Shown: positions 42,726 through 54,653, counted from the first letter of the stretch. The stretch: DNA of 64,000 bases from Oryzobacter telluris (GCF_043099285.1 NZ_CP170723.1:1178001-1242000); one strand, 5' to 3'. Notes: a model not told the origin generated them from the letters alone. A program made the numbers and translations.

Positions 42726-43253
42726 TCAATCAGTTAGAAATGGATTTTCAAGGTTCGCCTTCTGAATGTACCTGGTCGGCCCGGCAACGGCGACGCTGTG
42801 TGCCGGCATGTCTTTCACCACTACGCAATTTGCTCCGATTCGGCAATTGTCACCGATATTGACGTTGCCGATGATCTTGGCGCCCGCGCCGATCAAGCAG
42901 TTCTTCCCAATCGTTGGACTGCCGAAATTCGACGAGCCGCGGATGTTGTTGGATCCTATGGTGACCTGTTGATAAATGACACAGCCAGTGCCTATCGCGG
43001 CACCATTGGAGATGAAGACTCCCAGAAGGCTGTGAGGCAGAATGGGGATGCCATCGATAACCGCTTTGTGCCCAATCCAACTTCCGTATCGAAGAAGTCG
43101 GCGCTCGAAACAGTCGAGCAGAACTCTTTGCATCAGCCCTTCGGGCATCGTCGAAAGGCGACGTTTTGTGGCCCAGACGCCTCCGCCTATCGTCACTACG
43201 AAGCGATAGAGGAGAATGGAGATGACTTTCACGAAAAGTGTTGACAGCTTCAT
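42726..43253 (-). CDS. Hexapeptide-repeat acetyltransferase (CysE-like fold)
   Basis: 175 residues. The N-terminal half is helical; the C-terminal half has left-handed beta-helix repeats (SNGAAIGTGCVIYQQVTIG, TIGKNCLIGAGAKIIGNV, IGDNCRIGANCVVVKD in shorter pieces). Such proteins put acetyl groups on sugars or serine. The start at 43253 has AAGGA upstream. The gene is clearly more AT-rich than everything around it, suggesting recent acquisition. Sugar O- or N-acetylation in the capsule is likely, although icd separates it from the other capsule genes. Confidence 0.8.
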   Translation of the reverse strand: MKLSTLFVKVISILLYRFVVTIGGGVWATKRRLSTMPEGLMQRVLLDCFERRLLRYGSWIGHKAVIDGIPILPHSLLGVFISNGAAIGTGCVIYQQVTIGSNNIRGSSNFGSPTIGKNCLIGAGAKIIGNVNIGDNCRIGANCVVVKDMPAHSVAVAGPTRYIQKANLENPFLTD

Positions 43254-43504
43254 GCTTTCCTTGGGTCGCTCTTGGTCCGAGGCCGTAATGCCTCGCCTGG
43301 GCGGCGAAACGAGTCCCCAAGAATCTGAACCCGAGCGAGGGTGAAGCCGGCCCACTGCGAGGTCCTCTAGGTGGCGGACCGGTTGTGTGAGGGTGGCCCA
43401 CCACGATCACTCGCGGGCCGGTGCGGTGCAACCCCACGGTTGAGGATCGCACAGAGTCCAGGTTTCGAAGCGCGAAGCCACACCGGGGATGCGGATGCGC
43501 CGCC

Positions 43505-45715
<2,211 letters not shown>

Positions 45716-45751
45716 GGTCTGCTGCGACGCTCCTCGGTGGTTCGCGGTTAT

Positions 45752-45765
45752 CTTGACGTCAAGAC
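45752..45765. promoter_or_regulatory. 14-bp palindrome upstream of icd
   Basis: TCTTGACGTCAAGA is a perfect palindrome 37-50 bp before the icd start, where a promoter-proximal operator would be. The regulator is not known. Confidence 0.4.
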
Positions 45766-45827
45766 AAACCCTAGCGGAGGACGCGGCGCCGGGATAGGCG
45801 GGTGCGGTGTTCCTCCTGCCTTCATCC

Positions 45828-47366
45828 TCAGGTGCCCAACCGACCTGAGCCCGAAGCTCTGGCTCCGATCGACCGTGCGGCCTCACCGATCACCTTCGGC
45901 CCGAAGGCCACCATGGCCGACAGCAGCAAGCCGATGCACCCAGCGCTCAGTGACACGGCGGCGAGTCCCAGCCAGGAGGTCGGCGCGACCACGGACTTCA
46001 GTGCGAGTGCACAGCCGAACACCAGAGAGAAGCTGAGCAGTGCTACCCCGATCCCCGGGTAGAACGTGGCTCTGGGGAGCGACAGTTCTTTGCATGGGTA
46101 GAGCGGAACGAAGGCCAGGACCAGGAAGAGGTTGGGGACCAAGCTTGACGCGGCAAGGCCGACGAGACCCCAGTCGGTGAAACGAAGGGTCGCGAATGCG
46201 AGGCCAACGCTGACGGCGCCGGCCACGATCATGGCAAGGGCGGGCACGCGGACCCTGTTCATCGAGATGTTGAGGTTCGAGACGGGCCACGTGGCTCCCG
46301 TGAACACGAGGTGCACCACGCAGAGGATCGAGAGTGCCCGCAAGAGTTCCTCGTCCTCCGAAGGCACCCACAGCCGGAAGAAGTCAAGGGCAACCGCGAC
46401 GTAGATGCCGATGACGACCGAGGAGATGATCCCCGAGATCTTCTGTGCTCGTTGCACCTCGTGAACCAGTTCTGGCCCGACTCCCAGGGCGAACCGATAG
46501 GTCGTAGCGGGGACGAAAACTGCTCCCACCGCCGCTACTAGGCCGGCCACGAAGGTCGGCACGGTGAGGGCAATCGCGAAGTCGCCCGTGGCTCTCGGGC
46601 CAAGGAAGACGTTGCACATCAACAACGCCAGCGACGAGAGCATGATCGCCCCTACCTGACGCACCGCATTCCACATCCCCGGTGTCACGACAGCCCGCAC
46701 GGCGCCCAGGCTGAAAGGAGCGGAGAAGTAGGTGATGCGGGGCAGGAGCTTCCTCGTGAGCGCCCAGTTCATGGCGAGGCTTGCAACCTCCACGGCAGCT
46801 GCCACCACCCCGACGTAGATGATGGACGGAGGGAGGATCGAGAACAGCGCGAGGTAGGCGACGACGCGGACGCCGCTGAGGGCAATGTCCGTTGCCGCCC
46901 GCAGGTCAAGCCGGTCGCTGGCGAAGGTAGCGATCCCCAGCGTCGAGGCGCCGATACGGATCAATGCCGCAAGGAGAACTAGGCCGAACAAGATCCGGAC
47001 CTCGTTCAGGGCGTTGGGCGGCACGGTGAGAATGTGCTGGAGGTTCGCAACGAAGAGCGTTGACACCGGAACCAGAGCAAGTGCCAGAGCGAGGTTGACC
47101 TTGAAGATCGAGGAGAAGTACGCGTTCGCTTCCCTGGTGTCACCCCTGACGACGGCAACCGTGACGAAGCGAGCTGCCATGGAGTTCAGCGCGATCCCGA
47201 GGATGCCGATGTACAGGATGAAGTTGTTGGCCAAGGGGTAGAAGCTGTACGCCTCTTTTCCGACACGAGTCACCAGGAACGGGGTGAGGACGAGCGCGAC
47301 CAGTGCCGAGGTGCCATAGGAGACGATGTTGGCGGTCAAGGAGATCGTCATTCTCTTGCGGCCCAT
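45828..47366 (-). CDS. Polysaccharide flippase, Wzx-like
   Basis: 512 residues with 12-14 membrane segments, MOP-superfamily polysaccharide exporter. The N-terminus SYGTSALVALVLTPFLVTRVG is typical of this group, and an early hydrophilic loop follows. It moves lipid-linked repeat units across the membrane. It is the last gene of the long leftward capsule operon, 60 bp after a glycosyltransferase gene. No substrate specificity can be read from it. Confidence 0.85.
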   Translation of the reverse strand: MGRKRMTISLTANIVSYGTSALVALVLTPFLVTRVGKEAYSFYPLANNFILYIGILGIALNSMAARFVTVAVVRGDTREANAYFSSIFKVNLALALALVPVSTLFVANLQHILTVPPNALNEVRILFGLVLLAALIRIGASTLGIATFASDRLDLRAATDIALSGVRVVAYLALFSILPPSIIYVGVVAAAVEVASLAMNWALTRKLLPRITYFSAPFSLGAVRAVVTPGMWNAVRQVGAIMLSSLALLMCNVFLGPRATGDFAIALTVPTFVAGLVAAVGAVFVPATTYRFALGVGPELVHEVQRAQKISGIISSVVIGIYVAVALDFFRLWVPSEDEELLRALSILCVVHLVFTGATWPVSNLNISMNRVRVPALAMIVAGAVSVGLAFATLRFTDWGLVGLAASSLVPNLFLVLAFVPLYPCKELSLPRATFYPGIGVALLSFSLVFGCALALKSVVAPTSWLGLAAVSLSAGCIGLLLSAMVAFGPKVIGEAARSIGARASGSGRLGT

Positions 47367-47426
47367 CAGTGGTCAACTGTCCTGACTTGGCCGTCCACGT
47401 GCCGTTGACGCGGAACGTGGTGGCGG

Positions 47427-48467
47427 CTATCCATTGCGCGGGCGGCGGGCGCCCCCCAGAGAGACCACGCGTCCCCGGAGCTGATGGAGGGCTTCCCTCG
47501 TCGAGACATCTGCAGGGACGGCGAAGACTCGCTTGAATGCCAACACCCCCCAACGCCTCAACCTCGACTGGGGAGGCAGCACGATCTTGGTCGTTCGTGC
47601 TTCGAAACGACGGTCGACAGCAATCTCAGACGGGTGGTTCAGCGGGAAGGCGAGGGGTCGGGTCGGGATTCCACAGAACCGTCGAGTCATCGTGTTGAAC
47701 CTGGACGTCCCGCCGTGCGTCGAGTCCGGATCGTCCCCCACGTTGAGGATCAGGTTGGAGGTGGGCGCGATTCCCAGCTTTTCGTAGACCCTGATGGAGA
47801 ACGCCATCTGGTAGTCCCATGACAGGAACTGCTGGCCCTGGTCTCGTCGTTGTCGCTCCCCGCCGACCCGACCGACGTCGTACGCGTAGAGGCGCGCGCT
47901 GCTGTACTGGGACCGGATGCTCTCGACATTCGCCGAGGTGAACAGGTCCAGCTCCCCGTCGTAGTAGCGGGGGAACTTGCTCGCCCACGAAGCCCAGCCG
48001 CACGGCAGCATGTGCTGGGTGAAGACGTAGTCGCTGCCGTCCTCGGCCTTGCTCTGCCCTAGGTAGTTGGTGCCACACACCCAGAGCACCCGGTCGTCCT
48101 TCTCGTACCGCGTCAGCATGTCTTCACAGAATGGGAAGAACGTCGGATCTGGGATCGTGTCGTCCTCCAGGAAGATGGCGCGGTCCTCCCGCTCGAACAC
48201 CCACCTTGCACCACCCGCGATGTTCTCGAAGACGCCACGGTTGCTGTCGGCGTAGTTCCGGACGACGTCGCAGTCCATAGTGTCGACGAACGCGTCGACC
48301 GCTTCGCGACATTCACGCACCCGCTGCGCTTCCTCGGCGTCACGCGGCCCGTCTCCGATCAGATACAGCATGGAGGGGGAGGCGGCGGCGATCTCGCGCA
48401 ACACCTTCAAGGTGGTGTCGCGTCTCTTGAACATGAACAGGACGACGGGGACATCGAGGGTTGACAA
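47427..48467 (-). CDS. GT-A family glycosyltransferase
   Basis: 346 residues. N-terminal strand VPVVLFMFKR, then the nucleotide-binding AIFLEDDTIPDPTFF containing a DxD-like acidic cluster (EDD) near residue 100, and TQHMLPCGWASWASK in the acceptor part. The pattern resembles glycosyltransferases that act in capsule assembly. The start appears to be TTG at 48467, because an in-frame stop (of the upstream gene) lies two codons before and later ATG codons would cut off the first strand. GGAG lies about ten bases upstream. Confidence 0.75.
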   Translation of the reverse strand: MSTLDVPVVLFMFKRRDTTLKVLREIAAASPSMLYLIGDGPRDAEEAQRVRECREAVDAFVDTMDCDVVRNYADSNRGVFENIAGGARWVFEREDRAIFLEDDTIPDPTFFPFCEDMLTRYEKDDRVLWVCGTNYLGQSKAEDGSDYVFTQHMLPCGWASWASKFPRYYDGELDLFTSANVESIRSQYSSARLYAYDVGRVGGERQRRDQGQQFLSWDYQMAFSIRVYEKLGIAPTSNLILNVGDDPDSTHGGTSRFNTMTRRFCGIPTRPLAFPLNHPSEIAVDRRFEARTTKIVLPPQSRLRRWGVLAFKRVFAVPADVSTREALHQLRGRVVSLGGARRPRNG

Positions 48468-48470
48468 CGC

Positions 48471-49565
48471 TCACACTCCAGACGCGTGCGGTGGCGAGAC
48501 GAGGATGCCGCAGAACTGATCCAGCAAGATGTCCTCCCTCGGGTGTGGCTTGCTCGAGGTCAGCCGTTCTGCCAGCAGTGCGGCAAGGCCGTCGACGGTG
48601 AGAGCTGCCGTCGGCCCCATTCCGAGGTCGGAGACGAAGGTCGCTATCGAGCCGTCGCCTGCGGCCGCGACGAGGGTGCCGAGGGCGACGGCCTTGCCCA
48701 GTGTCGAGTTCGGCGAACTCGTCGAGTACGCCATGATCACGCAGTCCACGGCCGCGACGGCGGCGTTCATCTCCTCGTTCGTCATGACACCTGATCGTCG
48801 CCGAGTCGGAAACGGCAGCGCGTCGAGTGCGGCGATGATCTCGTCTTCACGCTGTCCGAGGGACTCGCTGAGCGGCCCGATGAGGGCAAAACCAAAGGGG
48901 CGATCTGGCCCTCGTCGTTGAACCGCTGCCAACGCGTGCAGAACAAGGTCCAGGTTCTTGTGAGGACTGATTGCGCCGGTCATGCCGAACCAGAAGGTCT
49001 CCGTGCCCATGCTCAAAGCCTGGCGAAGGGCATGGCCGCGGGTCACGACGCCCGCAACGTCACCATCGATGATCACGGGGTCGTTCACGTGGACTTCGGG
49101 TCCCGAGTACCCAGGCTGCCTCAGCCACACAACCTCGGCACCACGTGACGCGGCGACGCGGATCAGCGCACTCTTCGTGCGAAGGCGGAGGCGCCTGATG
49201 AGACTGGCGGGGCGCTCCCAACGAGGGTCACGCATGACCAAGAGGCGAAGCACGCCACGACCGGCCCAGCCCTCGCGCGCCACGTCCGTCACGAAGACGT
49301 CTCCATTGGGGATGACGACGACATCGCTCTGGTTTTCTGCGCTCACCGCCACGATGTTCCGCAGTAGAAGCGGGGACGGCACCGACGTGACCGAGATACC
49401 TCCCACCGGGCGCAGGTGTCGTTCGAACTCGATCGCCTCTCGGCCTTCATCCGAGATGAGGCAGATGACGTCGTGGCCTTCGTCGACGGCGTGGCGGGCC
49501 AAAAGTGCGAGGTAGACGAACACATGTCCACTGTGGCCCGGCTCGGCAAGGAGGATCCTAGCCAT
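48471..49565 (-). CDS. GT-B family glycosyltransferase
   Basis: 364 residues. Rossmann-like N-terminal half begins ILLAEPGHSGHVFVYLALLARHA; the C-terminal half has FGMTGAISPHKNLDLVLHAL and a sugar-nucleotide region ending in MAYSTSSPNSTLGKAVALGT, in place of the usual EGFGLxxxEA motif of GT4. It overlaps the Wzy-like gene by eight bases. It should add one sugar of the capsule repeat; donor and acceptor unknown. Confidence 0.75.
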   Translation of the reverse strand: MARILLAEPGHSGHVFVYLALLARHAVDEGHDVICLISDEGREAIEFERHLRPVGGISVTSVPSPLLLRNIVAVSAENQSDVVVIPNGDVFVTDVAREGWAGRGVLRLLVMRDPRWERPASLIRRLRLRTKSALIRVAASRGAEVVWLRQPGYSGPEVHVNDPVIIDGDVAGVVTRGHALRQALSMGTETFWFGMTGAISPHKNLDLVLHALAAVQRRGPDRPFGFALIGPLSESLGQREDEIIAALDALPFPTRRRSGVMTNEEMNAAVAAVDCVIMAYSTSSPNSTLGKAVALGTLVAAAGDGSIATFVSDLGMGPTAALTVDGLAALLAERLTSSKPHPREDILLDQFCGILVSPPHASGV

Positions 49566-50775
49566 CGACCGTCCCTCGGTCCGTGCGGCCAGCGATCACG
49601 CACAAGAGGCCAAACGAGGCCCACCACATGCGGTTGCCGTTCACGTCGCTGGAGAACATGGCGTTGACCAGCCAGAACGTTGCCAGACCCAGCGCGATTG
49701 CAGCAGGGAGGTCGGCGGCCTTCGCCAGGGTCTTCCTGAAGAGAATGAACAGCACGGCCAAGAGCGTCGCTATCGCCAGCCAACCACCCTCCGCAGCCAC
49801 CTCGAGGAGCAAATTGTGGGGGTAGATGACTTCAGATCCGGAGGCCAGCTGGATGTCGGGGAGATGCGGATAGCCGCCCCATCCGATGCCGAGTGGTGAC
49901 GTCCTGATCGAGTCGAGGGCCGTCCGGTACAGGAAAGGGCGGGCGGTATCGGTCCCGCTCCCTGTGAGGGTTCCTGCCAGACGAGCTGCGGACACTGAGC
50001 TCTGGGACAGGACGTAGACGATCAGCAGCGACAGGAGTCCCGCGCTGCCAAGAATCTTGCCCACCCGGTTCTGCCTAAAGGTGGGAGAGGCAACCACGAC
50101 GACGACCACAGCAGCGATGAGGGCCAGGAATGGACCTCGACTCCCGATGAGCACGGTCGCGATCGCGAGGCCGGCTGCCAGGAGCCACAGCGCCAGCCGC
50201 CGCCCCAGAGAGGAACCCAGCCCGACCAGCACGGCTACCAACGCCCCGGCGGCGACGACACGGGCGATGGTAATGCTCGTCCCACCCTCGAGGTTCAGCC
50301 GCCCGACGTTGCCCCCAGTCTCCACGGACGGGAACAGATACAGCATGGGCGCAACGACGGTCGCTACCACGGCGAGGCCGATGAACCATCGGCCCAGCGT
50401 CACGTCATCGCTGAAGATGATGAGTGGGCTGGCCGCGCAGAGGAGAGTCAGCGTGAACAGAAGCATGGACTTCATGAGGCTGTTGCCTGAGCCGACGGCC
50501 ACAAGTACCCCGGGAATGAACGCAAGCCAGACGACGACCACGTAGCCGAAGTTTGGGGGGAGGGTGAACTTCCTCCCGATCCAGTGGTGAATCACGAGGA
50601 GGAGCAAGAGGCCGCCCGAGAAGAGCGTGAAGTCAACGGGAAACCAGCTGAGGAGCGGTGTTCCCTTGAGGTCGCCCGAAAGGCAGGTCATCAGGAGAGC
50701 ACTGACTGCCAGGACCTTTGGCTTGACGTTCTTGCTCCGCGTCTGCGGGCTCTTCCGGGCGGTCACGACGCTCAT
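49558..50775 (-). CDS. O-antigen ligase/polymerase-like membrane protein, Wzy-like
   Basis: 405 residues with 10-12 membrane segments. The conserved large loop of the O-antigen ligase (Wzy_C) family is visible: GSRGPFLALIA near residue 218 and the periplasmic YPHNLLLEVAAEGGW near residue 324. Together with the Wzx-like flippase and the BY-kinase it makes a Wzx/Wzy-dependent system. It overlaps both neighbours. Confidence 0.85.
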   Translation of the reverse strand: MSVVTARKSPQTRSKNVKPKVLAVSALLMTCLSGDLKGTPLLSWFPVDFTLFSGGLLLLLVIHHWIGRKFTLPPNFGYVVVVWLAFIPGVLVAVGSGNSLMKSMLLFTLTLLCAASPLIIFSDDVTLGRWFIGLAVVATVVAPMLYLFPSVETGGNVGRLNLEGGTSITIARVVAAGALVAVLVGLGSSLGRRLALWLLAAGLAIATVLIGSRGPFLALIAAVVVVVVASPTFRQNRVGKILGSAGLLSLLIVYVLSQSSVSAARLAGTLTGSGTDTARPFLYRTALDSIRTSPLGIGWGGYPHLPDIQLASGSEVIYPHNLLLEVAAEGGWLAIATLLAVLFILFRKTLAKAADLPAAIALGLATFWLVNAMFSSDVNGNRMWWASFGLLCVIAGRTDRGTVDG

Positions 50776-51926
50776 GCCTCGCGCTCCACCCTTGCGCCGC
50801 CGGCTCCTTCCGGGTGACCGAGGGAGTCAACCGCGGTCATGATGAGCCGGGCCGTCGCGTTCGGGGACCACTCCTGGATGATGACGGCCTGGCAATGCTC
50901 AGCGATCCCCGCCGGGTCCCGCTGGACACGAAGAATCCAGTGGTCGACTGTTCGCGCCAGGTCGGCCACGTCGTCCTTTCGGTAGAACGCGCCAGTCAGG
51001 CCCGGCTCGATCGCCTCGAACTCGGGCGCCTGCAGGTCGGGATCGTCGTGCGTCACGACGGGTCTGCCGTGCTTCAGACTCTGGATGGTCGTGAGCCCGG
51101 CGAGGGAAGGGACCACGGTTACCAAGCAGGCGTCGTAGAAGAGTTCAAGTGCGCGTCGTCCGTAGATGGGCCCGAGGAGGAGGAGGTCGACGCCGAGCGC
51201 GCGGGCCTGACGAGAAAGGTTGGCCATTTCAGGGCCGTCACCTGCCAGCACGACGGACACATTGCGCCCGCTGGTCGAGCCTGACCTGGCTGCGGCCTGG
51301 AGCAGGAGATCGAGTCGCTTGTGCGACGCCAGCCGGATGACGGCTCCGATGGCAGGGTGCTTCAGTCCGCCGAGGCTTAGGCGGATTTGCTCAAGTCGCT
51401 CGTCGTCCTCTTCCAGGTGGTCTGGGGGGTCGGAACTGCTGTTGTGCACGACTGTCATGCGCTGGCTGGGGTATCCCGCTTGGATCCCGATCTGCCGAGC
51501 ATGCTGACCGTAGAGCAGGAGTTGATTGGCAAGGCGGTAGAAGGCACCCCTGACCCAGCGACGCACACCCGTCTCAGCGTGATGCCAACCGATGGTCCAG
51601 AACGACACCGCCGTCCCAGACAGTCTTCGGCGCGCGGCCCCCACCCACGTCGACAGGTAGGCAACGTCCCCGAGGAAGATCACGTGGTCCCAGTCATCAC
51701 CGAGTAGACGCCACAGCCCGCGCTGCCAGAGAAACGGACCGATCCAGACGTTCGTCAACTCGTGCGCCGTGTCGAGATCTGAGTGACGCATCGTGGCGAT
51801 CCCGGGGTCACGAGATGAGGTACCGGCCGCAAAATGAACGTCCCAGCCCGGAGTCGACTGCAGGGCGCGAAAGACATCCCTCCGGTAGTGAGGGAGGTGC
51901 TGGTAGACGACGAGCATCCGAGGCAT
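50772..51926 (-). CDS. GT family 4-type glycosyltransferase
   Basis: 384 residues with the GT-B fold. N-terminal YQHLPHYRRDVFRAL, and a C-terminal nucleotide-sugar region with VIRLASHKRLDLLLQAA, VVLAGDGPEMANL and PSLAGLTTIQSLKHGRPVV (in place of the EGFGL motif). It overlaps the Wzy-like gene by four bases (ATGA) and the acetyltransferase gene by one (TGATG). Substrates unknown. Confidence 0.8.
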   Translation of the reverse strand: MPRMLVVYQHLPHYRRDVFRALQSTPGWDVHFAAGTSSRDPGIATMRHSDLDTAHELTNVWIGPFLWQRGLWRLLGDDWDHVIFLGDVAYLSTWVGAARRRLSGTAVSFWTIGWHHAETGVRRWVRGAFYRLANQLLLYGQHARQIGIQAGYPSQRMTVVHNSSSDPPDHLEEDDERLEQIRLSLGGLKHPAIGAVIRLASHKRLDLLLQAAARSGSTSGRNVSVVLAGDGPEMANLSRQARALGVDLLLLGPIYGRRALELFYDACLVTVVPSLAGLTTIQSLKHGRPVVTHDDPDLQAPEFEAIEPGLTGAFYRKDDVADLARTVDHWILRVQRDPAGIAEHCQAVIIQEWSPNATARLIMTAVDSLGHPEGAGGARVEREA

Positions 51927-52423
51927 CAGACCCCCTCAACGGCGCCGGACGGATCACTGCCCCTCCGGCGCGGGGAGATCGGTCTTGCCGGAACCCCCGC
52001 GTACACGGTGTCGGCCTTGAGGTCGCTAGTGACGACGGCACCTGCGGCCACGATTGCGCCTCGCCCGATCTCGACTGATCCCAGCACGATAGCGCCGAAG
52101 CCGATGAGTGAATCACCATGAATCGTGACCTGGCTCAGCTGATTGGCGGGATGAGCAGTGATGGGGCCATCGAGGCCCTGGAACGGGTGGTCGTCGCCGA
52201 TGAACGCGACACCGGACGAAACCATGACGTCTGGACCGATGTCGACGTGCGCCATAAACGTGCAGTCAGCCCCGATGCTGACTCTTCGCGCGGTCGTGAG
52301 GGAGGCACCTCGAGCGACGCGAAGCCCTGGCCCGACCACCAAGCCTCCCGCGGACCGGAGCCTCCCCCGGAATTGCAGGTAGGCCCTGGCACGCCGGATG
52401 GCACGAACGAGCTGCGTCAGCAT
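51926..52423 (-). CDS. Left-handed beta-helix acetyltransferase (WbbJ-like)
   Basis: 165 residues of hexapeptide repeats with the typical TSGVAFIGDDHPFQGL loop, the GFGAIVLGSVEIGRGAIVAAGAVV coil in shorter pieces, and the C-terminal VYAGVPARPI. These enzymes acetylate sugars of polysaccharides. The ATG at 52423 (MLTQLVRAI) overlaps the WecB-like stop (TGATG); longer frames upstream lie inside that gene. Confidence 0.85.
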   Translation of the reverse strand: MLTQLVRAIRRARAYLQFRGRLRSAGGLVVGPGLRVARGASLTTARRVSIGADCTFMAHVDIGPDVMVSSGVAFIGDDHPFQGLDGPITAHPANQLSQVTIHGDSLIGFGAIVLGSVEIGRGAIVAAGAVVTSDLKADTVYAGVPARPISPRRRGSDPSGAVEGV

Positions 52424-53553
52424 CAGGTACGAATCCCCTCCCAGGCGTGGTGACGGTGCGCGGTGGAGAGGATGAAGTTGACCGCGCGCTCGCTCGCGTT
52501 GTCGATGAGGTAGTCGTCCGGGGTCAGGTGGCTGACGCCGTCGCGGGTGTGGCCCGCAGCCATCGCGACGCCCACGGCAGCCACGACGTCCTCGGCGTGC
52601 AGGCCGGTCATGAGGATGCCGCCGGTGTCGAGGGCCTCGGGCCGCTCGATGGAGTCGCGCAGCGTGACCGCCGGGAAGCCGAGGAGGGTCGACTCCTCGG
52701 CGATGGTGCCGGAGTCGGAGAGGCAGCAGGCTGCCGAGAGCTGGAGCCGGTTGTAGTCGTGGAACCCGAGCGGGTCGCTGAAGGTGATGCCCTCGGGTGC
52801 CTCCCACTCGGGCAGGGCCTCGAGCCGCTTGCGGGTGCGCGGGTGGGTGGAGACGAACACGGGGAGCCCGTGCGCCGCACGCACCGCGACGAGGCAGTCG
52901 AGGAGGGCTCGCAGGCGGTCGGGCGCGTCGACGTTCTCCTCGCGGTGGGCGCTGACGAGGAAGTACTCACGCTCCTCCAGGCCGAGACGGTTCAGGACGT
53001 CGGAGGCGAGGATCTCGTCGCGGTACGCGTCGAGGACCTCGCGCATCGGCGACCCGGTCTTGAGGATGCGGCGGGGGTGCAGGCCCTCGGCGAGGAGGTT
53101 GCGGCGCGCGTGCTCGGTGTAGACCAGGTTGAAGTCAGCGACGTGGTCGACGAGCTTGCGGTTGGTCTCCTCGGGCACGTTGAGGTCGAAGCAGCGGTTG
53201 CCGGCTTCCATGTGGTACACCGGAATTCGAAGACGCTTCGCCATGAGAGCGGCAATCGTGGAGTTGGTGTCACCGAGGACGAGGACGGCGTCGGGCTGCT
53301 CGTCGAGCATCACCCGCTCGACCGCGATGAGCGTCCCGCCGAGGACCGCGCCCAGCGTCGACGTGTCGACCCCGAGCATGTGGTCGGGCTCGCGGATGCC
53401 GAGGTCGCGGAAGAAGACCTCGTTGAGCGTGTAGTCGTAGTTCTGGCCGGTGTGGACCAGGACGTGCTCGACGGTGGCGTCGAGGCGGTGGATCACCCGG
53501 GAGAGGCGGATCAGCTCGGGCCGCGTGCCGACGACGGTCATGACCTTGAGCAT
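52423..53553 (-). CDS. UDP-sugar 2-epimerase, WecB/CapG-like (UDP-L-FucNAc step)
   Basis: 376 residues, GT-B-like epimerase fold. Motifs: VMTVVGTRPELIRL at the N-terminus, HTGQNYDY, VLGDTNSTIAALMAKR, HMEAGNRCFD, PEETNRKLVDHV, SAHREENVD and SDSGTIAEES. Of itself it could be the UDP-GlcNAc 2-epimerase (WecB), but here it follows CapE and CapF directly, the order of the UDP-L-FucNAc pathway, in which CapG inverts C2 of UDP-L-PneNAc. Overlap by TGATG with CapF supports the pathway reading. Confidence 0.88.
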   Translation of the reverse strand: MLKVMTVVGTRPELIRLSRVIHRLDATVEHVLVHTGQNYDYTLNEVFFRDLGIREPDHMLGVDTSTLGAVLGGTLIAVERVMLDEQPDAVLVLGDTNSTIAALMAKRLRIPVYHMEAGNRCFDLNVPEETNRKLVDHVADFNLVYTEHARRNLLAEGLHPRRILKTGSPMREVLDAYRDEILASDVLNRLGLEEREYFLVSAHREENVDAPDRLRALLDCLVAVRAAHGLPVFVSTHPRTRKRLEALPEWEAPEGITFSDPLGFHDYNRLQLSAACCLSDSGTIAEESTLLGFPAVTLRDSIERPEALDTGGILMTGLHAEDVVAAVGVAMAAGHTRDGVSHLTPDDYLIDNASERAVNFILSTAHRHHAWEGIRT

Positions 53554-54653
53554 CAGGCCTGGGCCTCCTGGGCGACTGGGTGGGGGAAGGTGTCGGGGGC
53601 GTCCGGCCGGAAGAGCTCGTGCGACCAGAACTGGGTGACCAGCACATCCTCCCCCGTGTTGGTGATGTTGTGCGCCCAGCCCACCGGCATGTCGACCGCG
53701 CAGGGCGCGTCTCCGGTGACGGGGAACTCGATGACCTCGTCGTGGAACATCCGGCGCAGCGCGATGGTCGCGGAGCCCTGCACGACGGCGAAGCGCTCGA
53801 TCTTCGACAGGTGGTAGTGCTCACCGCGGGTGACGCCGGGGACGGTCGTCGAGAAGCTCGACTGCCCCTCGCCGCCCCGGGAGCGGACCGTCTCGACGAA
53901 GGTGCCGCGGGCGTCGCTGTTGGGGCGCAGGGCGATCGGGTAGCGCTGGGGGAAGAGCGCGGCGCGGTAGGTGTTGAACAGGTCGATCCGGAACGGCGTC
54001 GACAGGTCGGGGAACTCACCCGTGGTGTAGCTGGCCTCGAACTCGAGGAGGAGGTCGAGGACCTCCGCGACCCCGACCTGCGTGCCCTTCGGGTCGAGCC
54101 GCTGCTCCGTGGTGGTGAGCGCTTCGATCAGCACCTGGGCGGCGCCCTGCACGTGGAGCAGCTCGACCGGCCGGTCGGCGACCTGCGGGGTCTCCCCGGC
54201 GGCGACCGCGTGCACGAAGGTCGCGACGAAGCTGTTGTACCGCGGTCGCCCGTGCTCGCCGAAGATGTTGGGCAGGCGGACGTCGACCACGTCGTGGCCG
54301 TCGGCACGCAGCGCGCCGAGCGCCTCGGCACCGCGGGCCTTGCCCGTGCCGTAGGGGGTTCCGTTGCCGTCCTGGATGGAGTTGGCGTAGACGACGCGGA
54401 CGGGGTGGCCGGCAGCTCGGACCGCGTCGGTGACGTCCTGCGCCAGGCGCACGTTGCCGTCCTCGACCTCCGCGTCGCTGCCCCGGTTCACGCCGGCGAT
54501 GTGGACGACGGCGTCGGCCCCGGCGACGAGGGTCGCCAGGTCGGCCCACGTGTCGCGGGTGACGACGGTGACCTCGTGCTCGCCCTGGGCGTGCAGCCGG
54601 ATCCGGGTGTGCCAGCCGAGGAAGCCCCCGGCACCGGTGAGCAGGACCTTCAC
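53553..54653 (-). CDS. capF: CapF-type reductase (SDR plus cupin), UDP-L-FucNAc synthesis
   Basis: 366 residues. The N-terminal two thirds are an SDR with LLTGAGGFLGWHTRI, DAVVHIAGVNRG and the YGTGKARGAEAL catalytic Tyr-Lys. The C-terminal third is a cupin with metal-site His residues (GEHYHLSKIERFAVVQGSA, WAHNITN). This two-domain layout is specific to CapF/FnlB/WbjC, which epimerises C3 and reduces C4 to give UDP-L-PneNAc. The GTG start overlaps the CapE stop by four bases. Confidence 0.92.
   Translation of the reverse strand: MKVLLTGAGGFLGWHTRIRLHAQGEHEVTVVTRDTWADLATLVAGADAVVHIAGVNRGSDAEVEDGNVRLAQDVTDAVRAAGHPVRVVYANSIQDGNGTPYGTGKARGAEALGALRADGHDVVDVRLPNIFGEHGRPRYNSFVATFVHAVAAGETPQVADRPVELLHVQGAAQVLIEALTTTEQRLDPKGTQVGVAEVLDLLLEFEASYTTGEFPDLSTPFRIDLFNTYRAALFPQRYPIALRPNSDARGTFVETVRSRGGEGQSSFSTTVPGVTRGEHYHLSKIERFAVVQGSATIALRRMFHDEVIEFPVTGDAPCAVDMPVGWAHNITNTGEDVLVTQFWSHELFRPDAPDTFPHPVAQEAQA

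Noticed and set aside
42478..43504. tRNA or other structured RNA in the lower-GC gaps around the acetyltransferase gene.
   Set aside because: I found no cloverleaf-compatible arms or TTC-type loop. Only small hairpins were visible.
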